Source of the DNA: Batkoa obscura
Taxonomy: Eukaryota > Entomophthoromycota > Entomophthoromycetes > Entomophthorales > Batkoaceae
Length of the DNA: 64,000 nucleotides
Reading direction: 5' to 3'
Assembly: GCA_030770535.1 (NCBI GenBank)
Contig: JASVEC010000029.1
Coordinates: forward strand, 124,001-188,000
In this document: piece by piece, positions 22,414 through 34,028 of the stretch
Numbering within the stretch: position 1 is the stretch's first letter
How the letters are laid out: the number at the start of each line of letters is the position of its first letter
The notes under the pieces: generated by a model
What the model was told of the DNA's origin: nothing
Databases searched by the model: none
Seen by the model: only the letters and a program-made list of their open reading frames with translations
Position numbers and translations under genes: made by a program

Positions 22414-24051
22414 CTTTATTTTGTATTTTATATTTCAATTTTAATTTTATAAATATCTGATTGAAAAGTAGTAGTATTTATACCAATTATTTAAAGTCAT
22501 TCAACAAAGAACATCGTATAAATTCTTAGCCTTTTCTAGGCAATCATTAAAAATGAGGTTATTGGTATTTAAAAGGCAATTTAGGAGTTTTAATTTAAGA
22601 AATTGATACTTTAGTTGAATATTAAATCTCTTGGCGAATTTAAATTAAAGAATAATAAGAGTGAATATAAGGTAGTTAATAGGGCTTTGAGCTTTGTTAA
22701 TTTGAATACAAGTTATAATTTCAAACACGCTACTATTTTAATACCATTTATTCTCTCAAGTGGAAACTAAATCTACCATTTGGACTGCCAAGAAAATAGC
22801 CAAGGCTAGAGATCAAAAGTTCGTTGCCAATTTAGAAATAATAAACCAAACTGGTGATGTGATATAATAAAGATTGAAAAAAAGATCCGAAGAAGGGATG
22901 ATAAAAGTTAATATGACTTTACAAATAGCTCTTTTTTTAAGAAAAACAAGTTAAGAAAGTTTTTTATTAAGGATAAAGGTTATAATAATATTTTTTTTGA
23001 ATATTTATAAGAATAATTAATTAATGAAATTAAGTATATGGCCTTTAAATTCTTATTATTGAGGAAAATTAACTAGTAGTAACGAATGCCAAGTATAACT
23101 ATTATATGAATCTTAAGATAATCAACATTTAAATAAAATAAAACAATAAGGAAGTGATTTACATTAATACAGTTAGGACAAGGTTTGCACCCAAGCTATG
23201 TTGATACCCTAATAAGAAATAGTATTTTTCATTAAGCTTATGACTATAGTTTTTAAATATAAGTTATAGCTTTTACAATACCAATCTAGTTTTATGAATT
23301 TTGTAGATAACTACTTTGATAGATTATGGGTGGTTGTAAACTAAGTCATATAGTGATATATTTATTTATTTGATATGACTGGAAATCGGACCCTTCTTAT
23401 TACCCCTACCTGCTTTAGTATAATAGGAATTGAATTTATATATAACAAATGATGTAAAATATGGTAAAAAATCTACTGGTAAGACAAAACTATTAAAAAT
23501 TACGTAAAGTTCGTTTTTCACCTAGTTGTATGTACATGGTTATCAAATTATTACCTTCATTTGCTGTTGTTTATTTTAATTTTGAAAGCTATTCACTTTA
23601 GTCACATTCCACCCTCCTATTAATTATTATCTATGCTTTTTTTCAATAAATCTTTTTATTAAGTTTTTATTATAGGTTATATTATTCAGTAAAAATTAAA
23701 ACACGTAATCAATCTCTTCATAATGCAAGGGATATTTGTATTTAAGTAATTTATTATTTATAATAAAGGCTAAAAATGATGAAAAATTAAAGGTTTCGAT
23801 TTTAGACATTATTTCCCGCCGTTAAGTTGGTAATTTGTTATTTCTTGGCTTTTTTTTTAAAACCTCCGATTATTCTTTGGCTTTTGTATTGTATTTGAAA
23901 AACTTAATATACAATTTAATTTATAGAATACTAAATAATGAAATAAGGATCTTTTAACATTCCCCAACTTTCTATATATTTTATTCTAAATTAACGCATT
24001 AAGTTATCAACTGTTGTTGTATTCTGCCCATAAAGTTATATAAAAGAACAT
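22414..24051. other. Gene-poor region
   Basis: No supportable gene. One short protein-like frame at 22760-22867 ends in TAA and is described separately. The rest is AT-rich sequence. Confidence 0.45.
22760..22867 (+). pseudogene. Short protein-like open frame, possible gene relic
   Basis: 36 codons reading IWTAKKIAKARDQKFVANL and on to NQTGDVI, then TAA. It has no acceptable start and no family is recognised. The amino-acid mix (Trp, Ala, Gly, Asp, Arg) is unlike translated AT-rich noise, so a relic of a coding exon is possible. Confidence 0.25.
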
Positions 24052-24149
24052 GGGGATGTATTTTTATGTTTAAGAATTTTACTAACAATTTTCCGCTCAA
24101 ATAGCGCTTAAAAAATAGAAAAAGTGATGAAACCAAAAAAAACATCCCC
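24052..24149 (+). mobile_element. G4-MITE copy, 98 bp
   Basis: GGGGATGTATTTTTATG ... AAACATCCCC with a perfect ACAT duplication (24048-24051, 24150-24153). Confidence 0.85.
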
Positions 24150-24353
24150 ACATTAATAACTTGTTTTTATTTTATTAGCAAAAATATATAGATCTGAACA
24201 TATAAATTGAAGTTATAAAATAGCTTATCACTCTTTTTAAAATAAATGTAATTAAAATATTGTCTATTGTTATGTTTAAAAATTGATTTATATCATAAAT
24301 ATTAACTTATTAAAATTTTATTTAGAAAAGTTTTAAATTTTGAATTATATTAC

Positions 24354-24450
24354 GAGGGTGTTTTTTTTGGCTTCATCATTTTTTACATTTTTTAAGCGCT
24401 ATTTGAGCGGAAAAATTGTTAGTAAAGTTCTTTAAACACAAAAATACATC
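24354..24450 (-). mobile_element. G4-MITE copy, about 97 bp, degenerate ends
   Basis: Starts GAGGGTGTTTTTTTTGGC, ends AAATACATC. Core intact, outer G/C bases lost and no clear duplication. Likely an older copy. Confidence 0.75.
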
Positions 24451-24550
24451 TTATTTTAAAAAAAGCACTCACATTTAGATTTAACAAAAAAAATTATGAA
24501 ATAAAGTTAAGAATCTGACCAACAACGTTTCCACTTTATGGAATACCATT

Positions 24551-24649
24551 AGGAGATGTTTTTTTTGATTTCATCACTTTTTCCATTTTTTAAGCGCTAT
24601 TTGAGCAGAAAGGTTGTTAGTAAAATTCTTAAACAAAAAATACATCCCC
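24551..24649 (-). mobile_element. G4-MITE copy, 99 bp
   Basis: AGGAGATGTTTTTTTTG ... ATACATCCCC. The flanks share CATT/ATT with a 1-bp ambiguity. It lies 16 bp from the truncated 3' end of the hydrolase pseudogene at 24666. Confidence 0.8.
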
Positions 24650-24665
24650 ATTGTGATCCCCAAAA

Positions 24666-25430
24666 TTACTGTTTAATACCCCTTGCATTATTAAATCTTA
24701 ATTCCCTCAAATGAGACGCAAATTCAACAGCTTGTTCCAAATTGACTAAAGTATCTTACTTGGAATCAATCAACAAATAACTAGCCAATTGATTATAATT
24801 CATCTTATCTAAGGGTTCCTTTGAAACAAGCTGAGGCGATACTTCTTTTCATTTATTTGTGTTATTCCCAAAAGCTGGTACAATATATTTATCCCTGTAT
24901 CCTTCAACTTTATTAACTAATGGGGGAATATCAAATATACCACCAATAGAAATAACACCTTTGATTCGTTTGATTTGATTTAATTGCTTAATACTATTAG
25001 TATAACTACTAGCATTCAATACCATTAAAGCATTTAAATGATTATCAGCGGAATGACCTCCTAAATGAATTTCACTAAAGTTCTTTAAGCTAAGCATAGT
25101 ATTAGTAGACCCATTTAACAAGTTCTTCAAGTGATCAGAATACTTAATACTAGATTCTTGATTTCTTTCACTTAATCTGTGATGTAAAACAGCGGTAGTT
25201 ATACTTCTTTCAGCTAATTCATAGGCCATACTTAAACTTAGTTCAACATTTTCAGTAATCCAGGCACCACTTAACACTCAAACCAACAATAGTGAATCTT
25301 TGACGTCTAGTTTTGGAGGAACCATCTCATGAAAGTTGTTTTGATCCGAATCGTATTTATATTTTAGAGTATTAATGAATCTTCCATGTATTCTCGAAGT
25401 TGAAGCGGCTTTTATCATCTTATCACACAT
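24666..25430 (-). pseudogene. Kynurenine formamidase-like pseudogene
   Basis: A minus-strand frame runs collinear with the hydrolase at 1-435. It starts MCDKMIKAASTSRIHGRF, continues with LSGAWITENVELSLSMAYEL, the nucleophile-elbow segment HLGGHSADNHLNALMVLN (GHSAG-like, with Asp in place of the last Gly), GVISIGGIFDIPPLV and NYNQLASYLLIDSK. It carries three in-frame stop codons and stops before the catalytic-His segment (DHSDIL in the copy at 1-435). Between stops the frame holds, and similarity to the copy at the left edge is high in NQIKRIKGVISI and LLIDxKxDTLVNLEQ. It is a recently decayed paralogue of a host gene. One or two stops could mark an intron or sequencing error, but the missing 3' end argues against function. 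Confidence 0.8.
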
Positions 25431-25733
25431 ACTTTAACCGAAGTGGTCCATAATGTAGATAATAAAATACAATTTAGATTCATTTTTAGATTTAGAGTTA
25501 CTAAAATTTAATTTATTATGCTTTTATAGTTAAGAGTATTAATATATCAATGAACGTGCTTTTATACTTTTTAGTAATTTTACTATCCTAAAACTTTAAT
25601 AAGTTATTATAGCCTTTTAATAATTTTGTTCTTTGAGCTCCCTTCCCCTAAAAGTTGTCCTTAGTGTTCTTAATTTGGCTAAAGTACCTTTGGCTTTCGA
25701 ATTTATGATAAAGATACAACGCTTTCAACATAT

Positions 25734-25831
25734 GGGGATGTATTTTTTTGTTTAAGAATTTTACTGATAGCTCTCCCGCTTAAAGAGCGCTTAAAAATGG
25801 AAAAAGTAATGAAACCAAAAAAAACACCCCC
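25734..25831 (+). mobile_element. G4-MITE copy, 98 bp
   Basis: GGGGATGTATTTTTTTG ... AAACACCCCC, flanks ATAT / ATAC. Confidence 0.82.
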
Positions 25832-26686
25832 ATACCATGTTTATCTCAAGGAAAAAAATTTAAAAGAAGTAAGAGTTGGTGATAAAAAAGACTTTGGTCT
25901 GGCCAAAAAAGCGTATATTATCCGTCAAAGAACTGGAGTTTGCATTACCTGTTAAAGTAGGGGGAATTCTGACTTATACATTACAGTATTCCTATATCTT
26001 CTAAATCTTCTAAATTTTATTTAGATATTTTATATATCAATATTATTCAAATTGTTAAACCGTCTTTAATAAACCAAGCCGCCCAATATAGATAAGTAAT
26101 AAAAAAGTAATAAAAAGAATGCACTTTTAATAGAAAAAGGTGATGTTAACTACTTTGATAGCCGAAGTTCAGTCTAAAGTCTGGAGATGGATTAGTTGCT
26201 TAAAACTGCATTTGGCCTTGTGACACACACGATTGAACTCTTTGTAGAAGATCCTTTGCATTTAGTTACTAGGATTTTATATGAAAGGAGGATTTCGTTA
26301 CATTTATAATACAGGATGTTAGTTATAGTGGACTTTTTTTAATAAATTAAAATCGGAAAAAAGTTGAGCCTTAGGTTTGAATTCACCATTTTAAAAAATA
26401 TATAATTTAAATATTTTGAGCTAAAAAATAAATAATATGATAGTTTATAAATCGAAATCTATATAAACTTGGGATTTAAACAAAAATATACTCTTTTTTA
26501 TAAAATTTCTTGTAAAAATATTATCGAATATACATAAAACAAAGTCAATGAAACTATAACAATGCTAAGAAGTGTAATGGGCCCCAATATAAGGTAGCTA
26601 GGTATAAAGTTAAACATAAAATTTGTTTATCTTATATTGTTAACGTTATGTATCACTTCAATCAATACCATGAGAAATACATAAAT

Positions 26687-26784
26687 GGGGATGTATTTTT
26701 GTATTTAAGAATTATACTAACAATTTTTCCACTCAAATAGCGCTTAAAAGATGGAAAAAGTAATGAAGCCAAAAAAACACCCCC
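26687..26784 (+). mobile_element. G4-MITE copy, 98 bp
   Basis: GGGGATGTATTTTTGTA ... AAACACCCCC with a perfect AAAT duplication (26683-26686, 26785-26788). Confidence 0.85.
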
Positions 26785-27282
26785 AAATAATTACTTTAGT
26801 GTTGAAAATCCATGTAAGATTATCTATTTATCAAAATAGAATTGTTATGGTAGTTAACATACTTATTGTTATTTGATTGCTCCAAAACTAAACATTGAAT
26901 ATTACCTACTAGTAGCTTAGTTAGAAGGGGTCACTTGAGGTGGCAAGGGAGATTGAGCAGAGTATAAAGACGGCTTATAGGTCCACCAAAGAAAATATTG
27001 CTTTTTATATTTTACACCTTAGATTAACTTAAAGAAATTAAACATCGAAAGTAAGCATCCAATTCATTTGGAAGCTTTATTGAACCGAGTTGCAAATACT
27101 ATACTAGTTCATATAGATACAATAAGGTTTGTTTAAGCGCTCATTACATTAGCAATCATTTACTGTATTTTTCCAACCATAACTTTCCTTTTTTTTCAAG
27201 GAAAATAAGTTGATAATCTGAAGGAGGTAATATAGGGATAGAGGCTATAGCTAGAAAAAACATTAAAAATTTTAGATAATCT

Positions 27283-27380
27283 GGGGATATATTTTTTTAT
27301 TGAAGAATCTTACTAATAGTTGTGCCACTCAAATGGCGCTTAGAAAATGGAAAAAGTGATGAAATTAAAAAAATATTCCC
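27283..27380 (+). mobile_element. G4-MITE copy, 98 bp, diverged
   Basis: GGGGATATATTTTTTTA ... AAATATTCCC. Internal core ACTCAAATGGCGCTTAG. No clean duplication, so likely old. Confidence 0.72.
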
Positions 27381-27419
27381 ATGTACTAATCCAAATATTA
27401 AGTTGATTATTATACGCTA

Positions 27420-27765
27420 ATAAATTTGATAATTTCATCAATTAAATGGGGATGTCCGAATTGATTTCATTTTTTTATTTAATTTTTAAATATTTCTCAA
27501 TAAAGTCTTATACAAGTATATATTTATTTATATATTACAATTTTAATTAATATTAATATATAAGTTACATTAGTGAAACCCTTGGCGATATAGCAATTTC
27601 TATTAAATTTAGTAAAAATTCTGCTAACTTACAATATAGATTATAGTAAAATATTTAAAAATTGAATAAAAAACGAAATCAATTCGGACATCCCCAAATG
27701 CTGCTATGAAACTGTAGCTTTACTAGTTACATAGCAGCATTTAATTGATGAAGCTATCAAATTTA
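27420..27765. repeat. Hairpin element interrupted by a nested insertion
   Basis: Left arm TAAATTTGATAATTTCATCA (27420-27447 region) pairs with right arm TGATGAAGCTATCAAATTTA (27746-27765), with an inner stem GCTGCTATG / CATAGCAGC. Without the insertion at 27448-27695 and one copy of its AAAT duplication it would be a palindrome of about 94 bp. Confidence 0.75.
27448..27695. mobile_element. Second G4-type MITE family, 248 bp with about 47-bp inverted repeats
   Basis: Ends GGGGATGTCCGAATTGATTTC and its reverse complement are identical over 21 bp, and similarity continues with few mismatches to about 47 bp. It is flanked by a perfect AAAT duplication (27444-27447, 27696-27699). It shares the GGGGATG terminus and 4-bp AT-rich duplication with the 99-bp family but has an unrelated interior. 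No coding capacity. This is the only copy in the window. The near-identical arms suggest recent movement. Confidence 0.88.
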
Positions 27766-27880
27766 GAAGCATGTAGCTTCCTACATATACAACCCCTTTT
27801 TTTCAAGAGAAAGCGACTTAAAATTATGAGGAGGCTTATACATGAGAGGGGGGCCTATAATCAGAAAAAGAAAAAGAAAT

Positions 27881-27974
27881 AGTTGTCTTTTTTTTGTTTA
27901 AAATTTTCCTGACATTTTTTCGACTCAATAGCACTTAAAAAATGGAAAAAGCGGTGAAAGTAAAAAAACGCCCC
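27881..27974 (+). mobile_element. G4-MITE copy, 94 bp, diverged
   Basis: Left end decayed (AGTTGTCTTTTTTTTG), right end AAAACGCCCC, but a perfect AAAT duplication remains (27877-27880, 27975-27978). Confidence 0.72.
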
Positions 27975-28254
27975 AAATATTTTCATCAAAAACGTTGAAG
28001 GAAGCTTATATAAATTGGAACCTATAATAAGAAAAATATGGTAAGTCTGTTAGCTATTTTAAAGGTATGAAACACTAATCTCTATACTGTTAATAGTGTA
28101 AACTAGTTCAAATAAAAAAATTGAAAAAGGAATTTATTGATTGTATATTTAATATTTCGCATTGATTAATGTATATATTGTACCGATGATTTAAATGCAT
28201 GAAAGAAAGTACTGCTTCTACTTTTTTTAAAAAGGGCCTTAAAGCATATGGATT

Positions 28255-28445
28255 ATAATCGATTATTTAATTATATTTATTAATCTTGGACAAGATACTT
28301 TAATAGATTTTGAGCAAACATATAAATCCTCCGCTTATTTGAAAGAATTGAGATGTAATATTGTTCAAGCAGTAAGTGGTGAAATTGGCGATCATAATAA
28401 TATTCTTCAAAACATCGACGTCATTGACCAGATTTCTAACTTTAT
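28255..28445 (+). pseudogene. Kynurenine formamidase-like relic, C-terminal fragment
   Basis: Collinear with the last 60 residues of the hydrolase at 1-435: SSAYLKELRCNIVQAVSGE, then GDHNNILQNIDVIDQI and SNFIS. Upstream the frame is broken within a stretch equal to NQLxSYLLID. This is a third, more decayed copy of the family. Confidence 0.7.
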
Positions 28446-28550
28446 TTCCTGTTATTTCCTATTTTTAAATAAAATATAGTTATAATTGTTTTAAACTTAA
28501 TAAAAATTGTCACTACTAATTAATCTAAACACAGGTTTTCCTGTAACTTG

Positions 28551-28627
28551 AAGTTGTTACAATCTAAACACAGTTAGTAATTATGACTTATTCTAGTTAC
28601 ATGGCTATGTTTAGATTATGACAACTT
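28551..28627. repeat. Inverted repeat, 23-bp arms
   Basis: AAGTTGTTACAATCTAAAC... pairs with ...GTTTAGATTATGACAACTT with a 31-bp loop. A further direct copy of AATCTAAACACAG lies just upstream, near 28522. Possibly a fold-back element remnant. Confidence 0.6.
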
Positions 28628-28711
28628 TAAGCTATAAAAAAGGCACGTTTATTTTAAATTTGTAGTACATCTAAAAACCATAGAACCCATTGGTATTCAA
28701 AAATTAGATAT

Positions 28712-28805
28712 AAGTATGTTTTTTGGTTTCATTACTTTTTCCATTTTTAAGTGCTATTGAGTCGAAAAAATATTAACAAAATTCTTAAACAAAAAAGATG
28801 CGCCC
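28712..28805 (-). mobile_element. G4-MITE copy, 94 bp, diverged
   Basis: AAGTATGTTTTTTGG ... AAAGATGCGCCC, flanks ATAT / ATGT. Core TTTTTAAGTGCTATTGAGTC. Confidence 0.7.
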
Positions 28806-30600
28806 ATGTCTATACTAATTATATAAGAACATTTGTTGCTACTTTATTTTGAAAGTCTAAAATTTTAAATATTAAGCATATATGTTTATTTTATAAATAA
28901 TCTTTAATACATTTCCCACCTTACTTGATACTTTAAAATAGCAATGATGATAGGATACTATATACCGGCTGCTACCAATGCTAGGATTAGTGTACTATCA
29001 TTTTAATATAGTAAAAAAAGTTTAATGTAAAATAAAGATGAAAAGAAATACATGGTTTATAGATTGATTCGCTTTACCTTTCCTAGAAAATCATTGTATA
29101 CCTTCTACTCTACCCACAATAGTTTTTTTAATCTTATTTGGTTTTATACATTAAATAAAAGCATTGTGACTTTAAATTCGGGTATTTGATCATTCTAGTA
29201 AACTATCAATTTTATAATTCGAGTCCAAAAGCTATCACGCTTTTAAATAAAATTTAGTGCTTTTCCCTTACATAAAGGGTTTAATATTGATTTTTTTTAG
29301 CACTAAAATAGCTTAATTGAATATTGGAATAGCATTTTGGGATGATTTTGTTTATTCTGTGTAACATCTAAAATTGCTTTAAATATTCCTTTTTTGATTT
29401 ATCGAAAATTTTGAACTCATATTGTATAAAATGGCCGTTGGAAAGATGGATGATTTTATGAATCTGTGTTATAATGTCTTTAATTTGGAACCGCTTGATA
29501 TAAACCGTAACTTAATTTAAATTAAGAAACATATATATTATCGAAAGTTCTAACTTTAATAAGCTTAATAATGATAAAAGCAGTGGTGTATTGTGTCTTT
29601 CTTTATACCATAATAAAGCTCCAAAGAACCAAACAACATACAAAACAAATCATACTAAATAAGAGATGATAATAAAAATAGTTTACTTGTTTTTGAACTA
29701 TTTACTTTGACTTTATATTCTAAATTATTAGTTTATTATTTATAAAAAATTTACCTTATAGAATACATATATTGATTTGAAGCTCTTCTAGTTTGTATCA
29801 TTTAATCCGCACTTTAGAATATGTAGTGATCTTGGTTAATCTGTGTGGTGTTTACCAATCAATATAATAAAGATAAACTATTTCCGAATCCCTCCATGTA
29901 TAAAGTTGGCAAAACTAAAATATTTCCGAGTCCTTTCGTATATAGCGTTGATAAAAAATAGTGTTATTTTCTAATTAAGTTGGATGACTGCTAGTTGATT
30001 TATTTGAAAAGAAGACATTCATGTAAAATATCACTCCCTACTTTTTCCTACGCCCCAGATTATAAGAAAGGTAAAAGGAATTGAAATTTAAGATTTACAT
30101 TAAATTAAAGATAACCTGGTAAAAATTTAAGAAAATAAAATTATAATGAATAAAGTATACTTTTTTTAAAGAATAAACTTTAAAAATAGTGCGATTTGAT
30201 AGAAAATAAATAGTTTTTATTGATTTGTGTTAAGCACCAAATTAATTAACCATTTTATATAGTATCAATTTAAATAAGTATAAGGTTAAAGAATAAAATA
30301 TGGATGTCAAGAATATGATATTAAAACTCGTTTACTGTTATCTATGAATTATATTGCACAATATCATTTACGAAGGCACCATCGCGTTAAGAGATATAGA
30401 ATTAAATGCTTATTAGTTATATTAATAATTATCATACTGCAAAGCTAACTATATTCAAATACGTATAAAACAAAAAAGGAAACAGCATAGATATAAAATA
30501 TCTATTTTGGATTTCAAACTTAAAAGAGATTATATTTTAATTAATATGACTACATAGCAACCCTTTTAAAAAAACTAAAAAACAAGGATTATTTAAAAGG

Positions 30601-31236
30601 TCAAGCACTTTTTGAGTAATAAGGGTTATACTCATTCAATCCTCTTTGAGGCTGATTTCTAGCTTCTTCCATTTCCATAGTTTGTAACTTCAGTTTCCTT
30701 CTCATCTCCTCAAATTCCTGTGGGAGCCTTTTTTTACCATGCCCTTTCGTTACGATATGAGAATTCAGATGATTCAAAGCCCCATACGATTTGTTACAAC
30801 CTGGGTATATACAAAAATAAAGGCGTTGTACCTCCTCGTATTTTCTTCTTGGTCTAGGCTTTTTGCCCTCCTCCATCGAGAATATTGAATCTACCTCCAT
30901 TTTAAATGGTTGAGAATGGCCTTTTCCAATTTGGAAGTTTCTGTCTATTTCTGAAAAAGGGGGAAGCATCTCACGGTTTATATTATACATCTCCATATTT
31001 GAATTTCTCCTTGATATTCCTGTATACCTGGGGAAAAACTCGGGTAAAGTTTCAGATAAAGATGGGAGCGTCGTGTCAGCTTTGTGAAGTAGCTTTGGGA
31101 TTGGACATACCCTTTCATCTTCATAATTTGGATTATTATCAGGAGAATTTTGAATGGTCGAAGGATGAGGTTGGTATGGATGATAGTGATGGGGCTCTTT
31201 TTTAATAAAACTACCAGAATCGTTTTTGGAATCCAT
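30601..31236 (-). CDS. C2H2 zinc-finger transcription factor-like protein, 211 aa
   Basis: Single exon, ATG at 31236 and TAA-type stop at 30601. About residues 135-175 form one C2H2 finger of the fungal type YFCIYPGCNKSYGALNHLNSH followed by KGHGKKRLPQEFEEMRRKLK. The 'SYGALNHLN.H' and 'HG.KR.PQEF' elements define a family of fungal nuclear zinc-finger proteins that bind DNA; targets are unknown. A basic stretch KPRPRRKYEEVQR precedes the finger and may be a nuclear localisation signal. The N-terminus is Pro/Asn/Ser-rich without known domains. A paralogue with the same finger is at 45531. The codon composition is more GC-rich than the flanks, which supports a real gene. No intron is needed. 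Confidence 0.85.
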   Translation of the reverse strand: MDSKNDSGSFIKKEPHHYHPYQPHPSTIQNSPDNNPNYEDERVCPIPKLLHKADTTLPSLSETLPEFFPRYTGISRRNSNMEMYNINREMLPPFSEIDRNFQIGKGHSQPFKMEVDSIFSMEEGKKPRPRRKYEEVQRLYFCIYPGCNKSYGALNHLNSHIVTKGHGKKRLPQEFEEMRRKLKLQTMEMEEARNQPQRGLNEYNPYYSKSA

Positions 31237-34028
31237 GATGGAATGTTAAAAAGAGAGAAAACATAAGAAATACTTTTTATTGATTGATTGATGTCCCGTA
31301 TTTTTAGTTCCTTGTTTCAAATTTAAGCATTTATTACTTGAAGTGATGTATTTAAAGTTTATACGCTGTATTACCTAACTTAAATTAAACTTAAGAATTT
31401 TTAATGCTATTCCATAAATAGTGACAAATTAAGCTATTTTGCGTGTTACTCATTTTTAGATTACCTCTTTTTCTAAACTTGACTATTCAATAGTGTTAAA
31501 TTGGAAATATCCAGTTTAGTCCCTCAAAAAACCTATTATTTAGGCAAAAGCTGCCCCAAAGATTTAAACTATAGTGAATAAATAATGTATTGGAACTTAC
31601 ATCATTAAGTCCCTAGTTTTCTAAATATATATTTTTTTGTATTTAAAACAATAAAAATTTTACATTTATATAAACTTTTGTAATCTTATAAACATAAATT
31701 TGGAAGTATAGATTTTATTAGATCCTAATTTTATTTCTATCAAGCTTACATGTATTGGAAACTAATGGTTGAGATTATGGCTTTGTTTAAGTTATATTAG
31801 ATAAAAGCGGTATTGTTAACTTGAATTAATTATATCTCCCAATAATTGTTTTCTGGAGCACTGATAAAAAATTATTATTTAGCTTCTTATAAGTGAGCCG
31901 AGACCTATTAAATAGTTGGGATCTAAAATAAGATAGACTAAGTTTAAAGCTTGAAGAACAAAACAAATAATTCTAATGATTTAGTTTCTAAGTACCAGAG
32001 TATAAACTAATATAAGTCTGTGAAGTACTCTGTGAAATTTTCCGTTTTATTCTATTTTTGAATATTACAAAAGCCTATTTGGAAATGGATGATATTAAAA
32101 TTGTACGTAAATACAGCTAAAAAACAACATTTGAATTATTTCATAAAAATTAAAAAAAGTTCAGGTGATTAATTTTTTTAATTGGGATTTCAATATATTT
32201 GGACAATATATTAAAATTAAAAGGATGAAACAGAATTGTACATAGCAAATTTTAAAAGGAAACATTTGCAGTATCTGTTGTACCAATTATATGTTAATTA
32301 TCTAGTATTCTTCTCACTATCAAGACCCATATGATCGTAAAATGGTGCTTTATCGTGACCCATGTTCTTATCACTATATAAATCATTTTTGGGGTAAAAT
32401 AAAAAAAATAGATTTTTTCTACTTTAGTTTGACAGGGTAGTAAACTGTAAACATTCAACACTAATAAAAAGAATATATAGATTTGTATAAACAAAGTAAG
32501 CTTTTTTGAATTAAAGGTATTAACTAGAATTAAAATGTGACTAAATTTAAAACTAAATAAGTTCTTTGGTAGCTTTTTTAAAGTTAAAGTAGACAGGGTA
32601 TTAATTTATATTTTTCTCAATACCAAATACATTACATTATAAATTAGATTGCATATCATTTGATTGGCCTAATGCATTAATATAACCAATAAAGGCACCA
32701 AACCTAATAGCTAGAATAACAAATGCTATAACGCAATGAAAAAGCTACCCCAAAACCAGACTCCTGAAATAAATTGGAATCTCAAAATATTAGAGGTAGT
32801 AGATTAAACAAAACAACTCTACCTCTAATAGCTGTCTATTAAAATACTAATACATTGAAGCTGCTTTCTGAGATAGACAATTTTGCATAATAAGTAATTC
32901 AGTAGCTTAGTAAAATAGTTGACCATATCTATACTCAACTTACGTTTTTCACATGCCATAGAATAAACAGAACTATCTAACAACATGGAGTTAATAGCGA
33001 AATAAGCAAGTTCTAATTTTTGTTTTTTATGGTGCTATGCTCATTTTAAGGATTAATTTAAAAGGATTGAAGTATGGATACATGTAATTACCAAGCATTG
33101 TTATTGGAATGTTAGTCAGCCTTAAATATTTGATGGAATTGATTCATACCTCGCTTAAAGCCGAAGTATACTTACCAAATATTATATTAAAATATTCTTT
33201 TTACCAAGCCTGTATAATTAAAAATGTCTAAAAAATGGGTTATAGTTTGGTTTAAGTAATTATAATGACCTAATATGCAATAATCTCGAGCATTTTTTGG
33301 CCATTCAAAAAAGTGAATATTCCAAATAGAGAGAATTTTATAGCTCATACTTATTTAACACAACAAGTACAATCCATTTGAAGATAATCGAGGAATTTAT
33401 TTCCATGGCCTACATCAAGCAGAATAGAATTGGTCTAGTTTTAAAGTCGCACTGATTTAATAAAGCTATTAAGGTTAAATATTCAATCTGGCTTCATAAC
33501 AAAGCAGGCTTTTAAAGAACTATACATAAGGATAAATCTTGTTACAAATTTAAAAGCCACTACACCTTTATTGTTTATTTTAGCAACTTTAACTTTATAT
33601 ATAAAGAACATCTTTACGCTACTTGTGAGTCTAAAACTCTGTTGCGCATTTTATTGCTAAAAAAAACTAGTTACTTCTATAATTATTCGCACCATATATT
33701 TGTCTAGCCTAAATTTTGTTTGAAGTTGATTAACTGATGAAAAATATGTTCATTATAGCTTCATAAAAATTTTGCTTAAGGGGATGGGAATTATACAGAG
33801 TGGTAGTAAAATTGGTTATTGCCGCATTTAAAAGTATGTTAGGAAATTTCGAACAAAGGTTCAATAAAATTGATCCATTTGCCAGTTTAAGAAATCTTCC
33901 TAAATCTATAATAACTTCTAATAAATGGAAGCTTGTATAAATTTATTTATTTGTGCTATTTATAACAGCGAAATAGACTAATGTAGACAAACCAACATCC
34001 CCTTAATTTGGAAATAAATCCTTTATTT
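31237..34028. other. Long gene-poor stretch
   Basis: About 2.8 kb without a supportable gene, RNA gene or member of the repeat families listed here. Confidence 0.45.

Larger units (their letters stand above)
25431..28254. other. Gene-poor, MITE-rich region
   Basis: Four G4-MITE copies, the G4-like long element nested in a hairpin, and three short protein-like frames (25871-25960, 26119-26305, 27021-27125) without family assignment. No gene is called. Confidence 0.5.
28446..30600. other. Gene-poor region
   Basis: Holds an inverted repeat (28551-28627) and one degenerate MITE (28712-28805). From 28.8 to 30.6 kb I see no gene, repeat or RNA. Confidence 0.45.
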
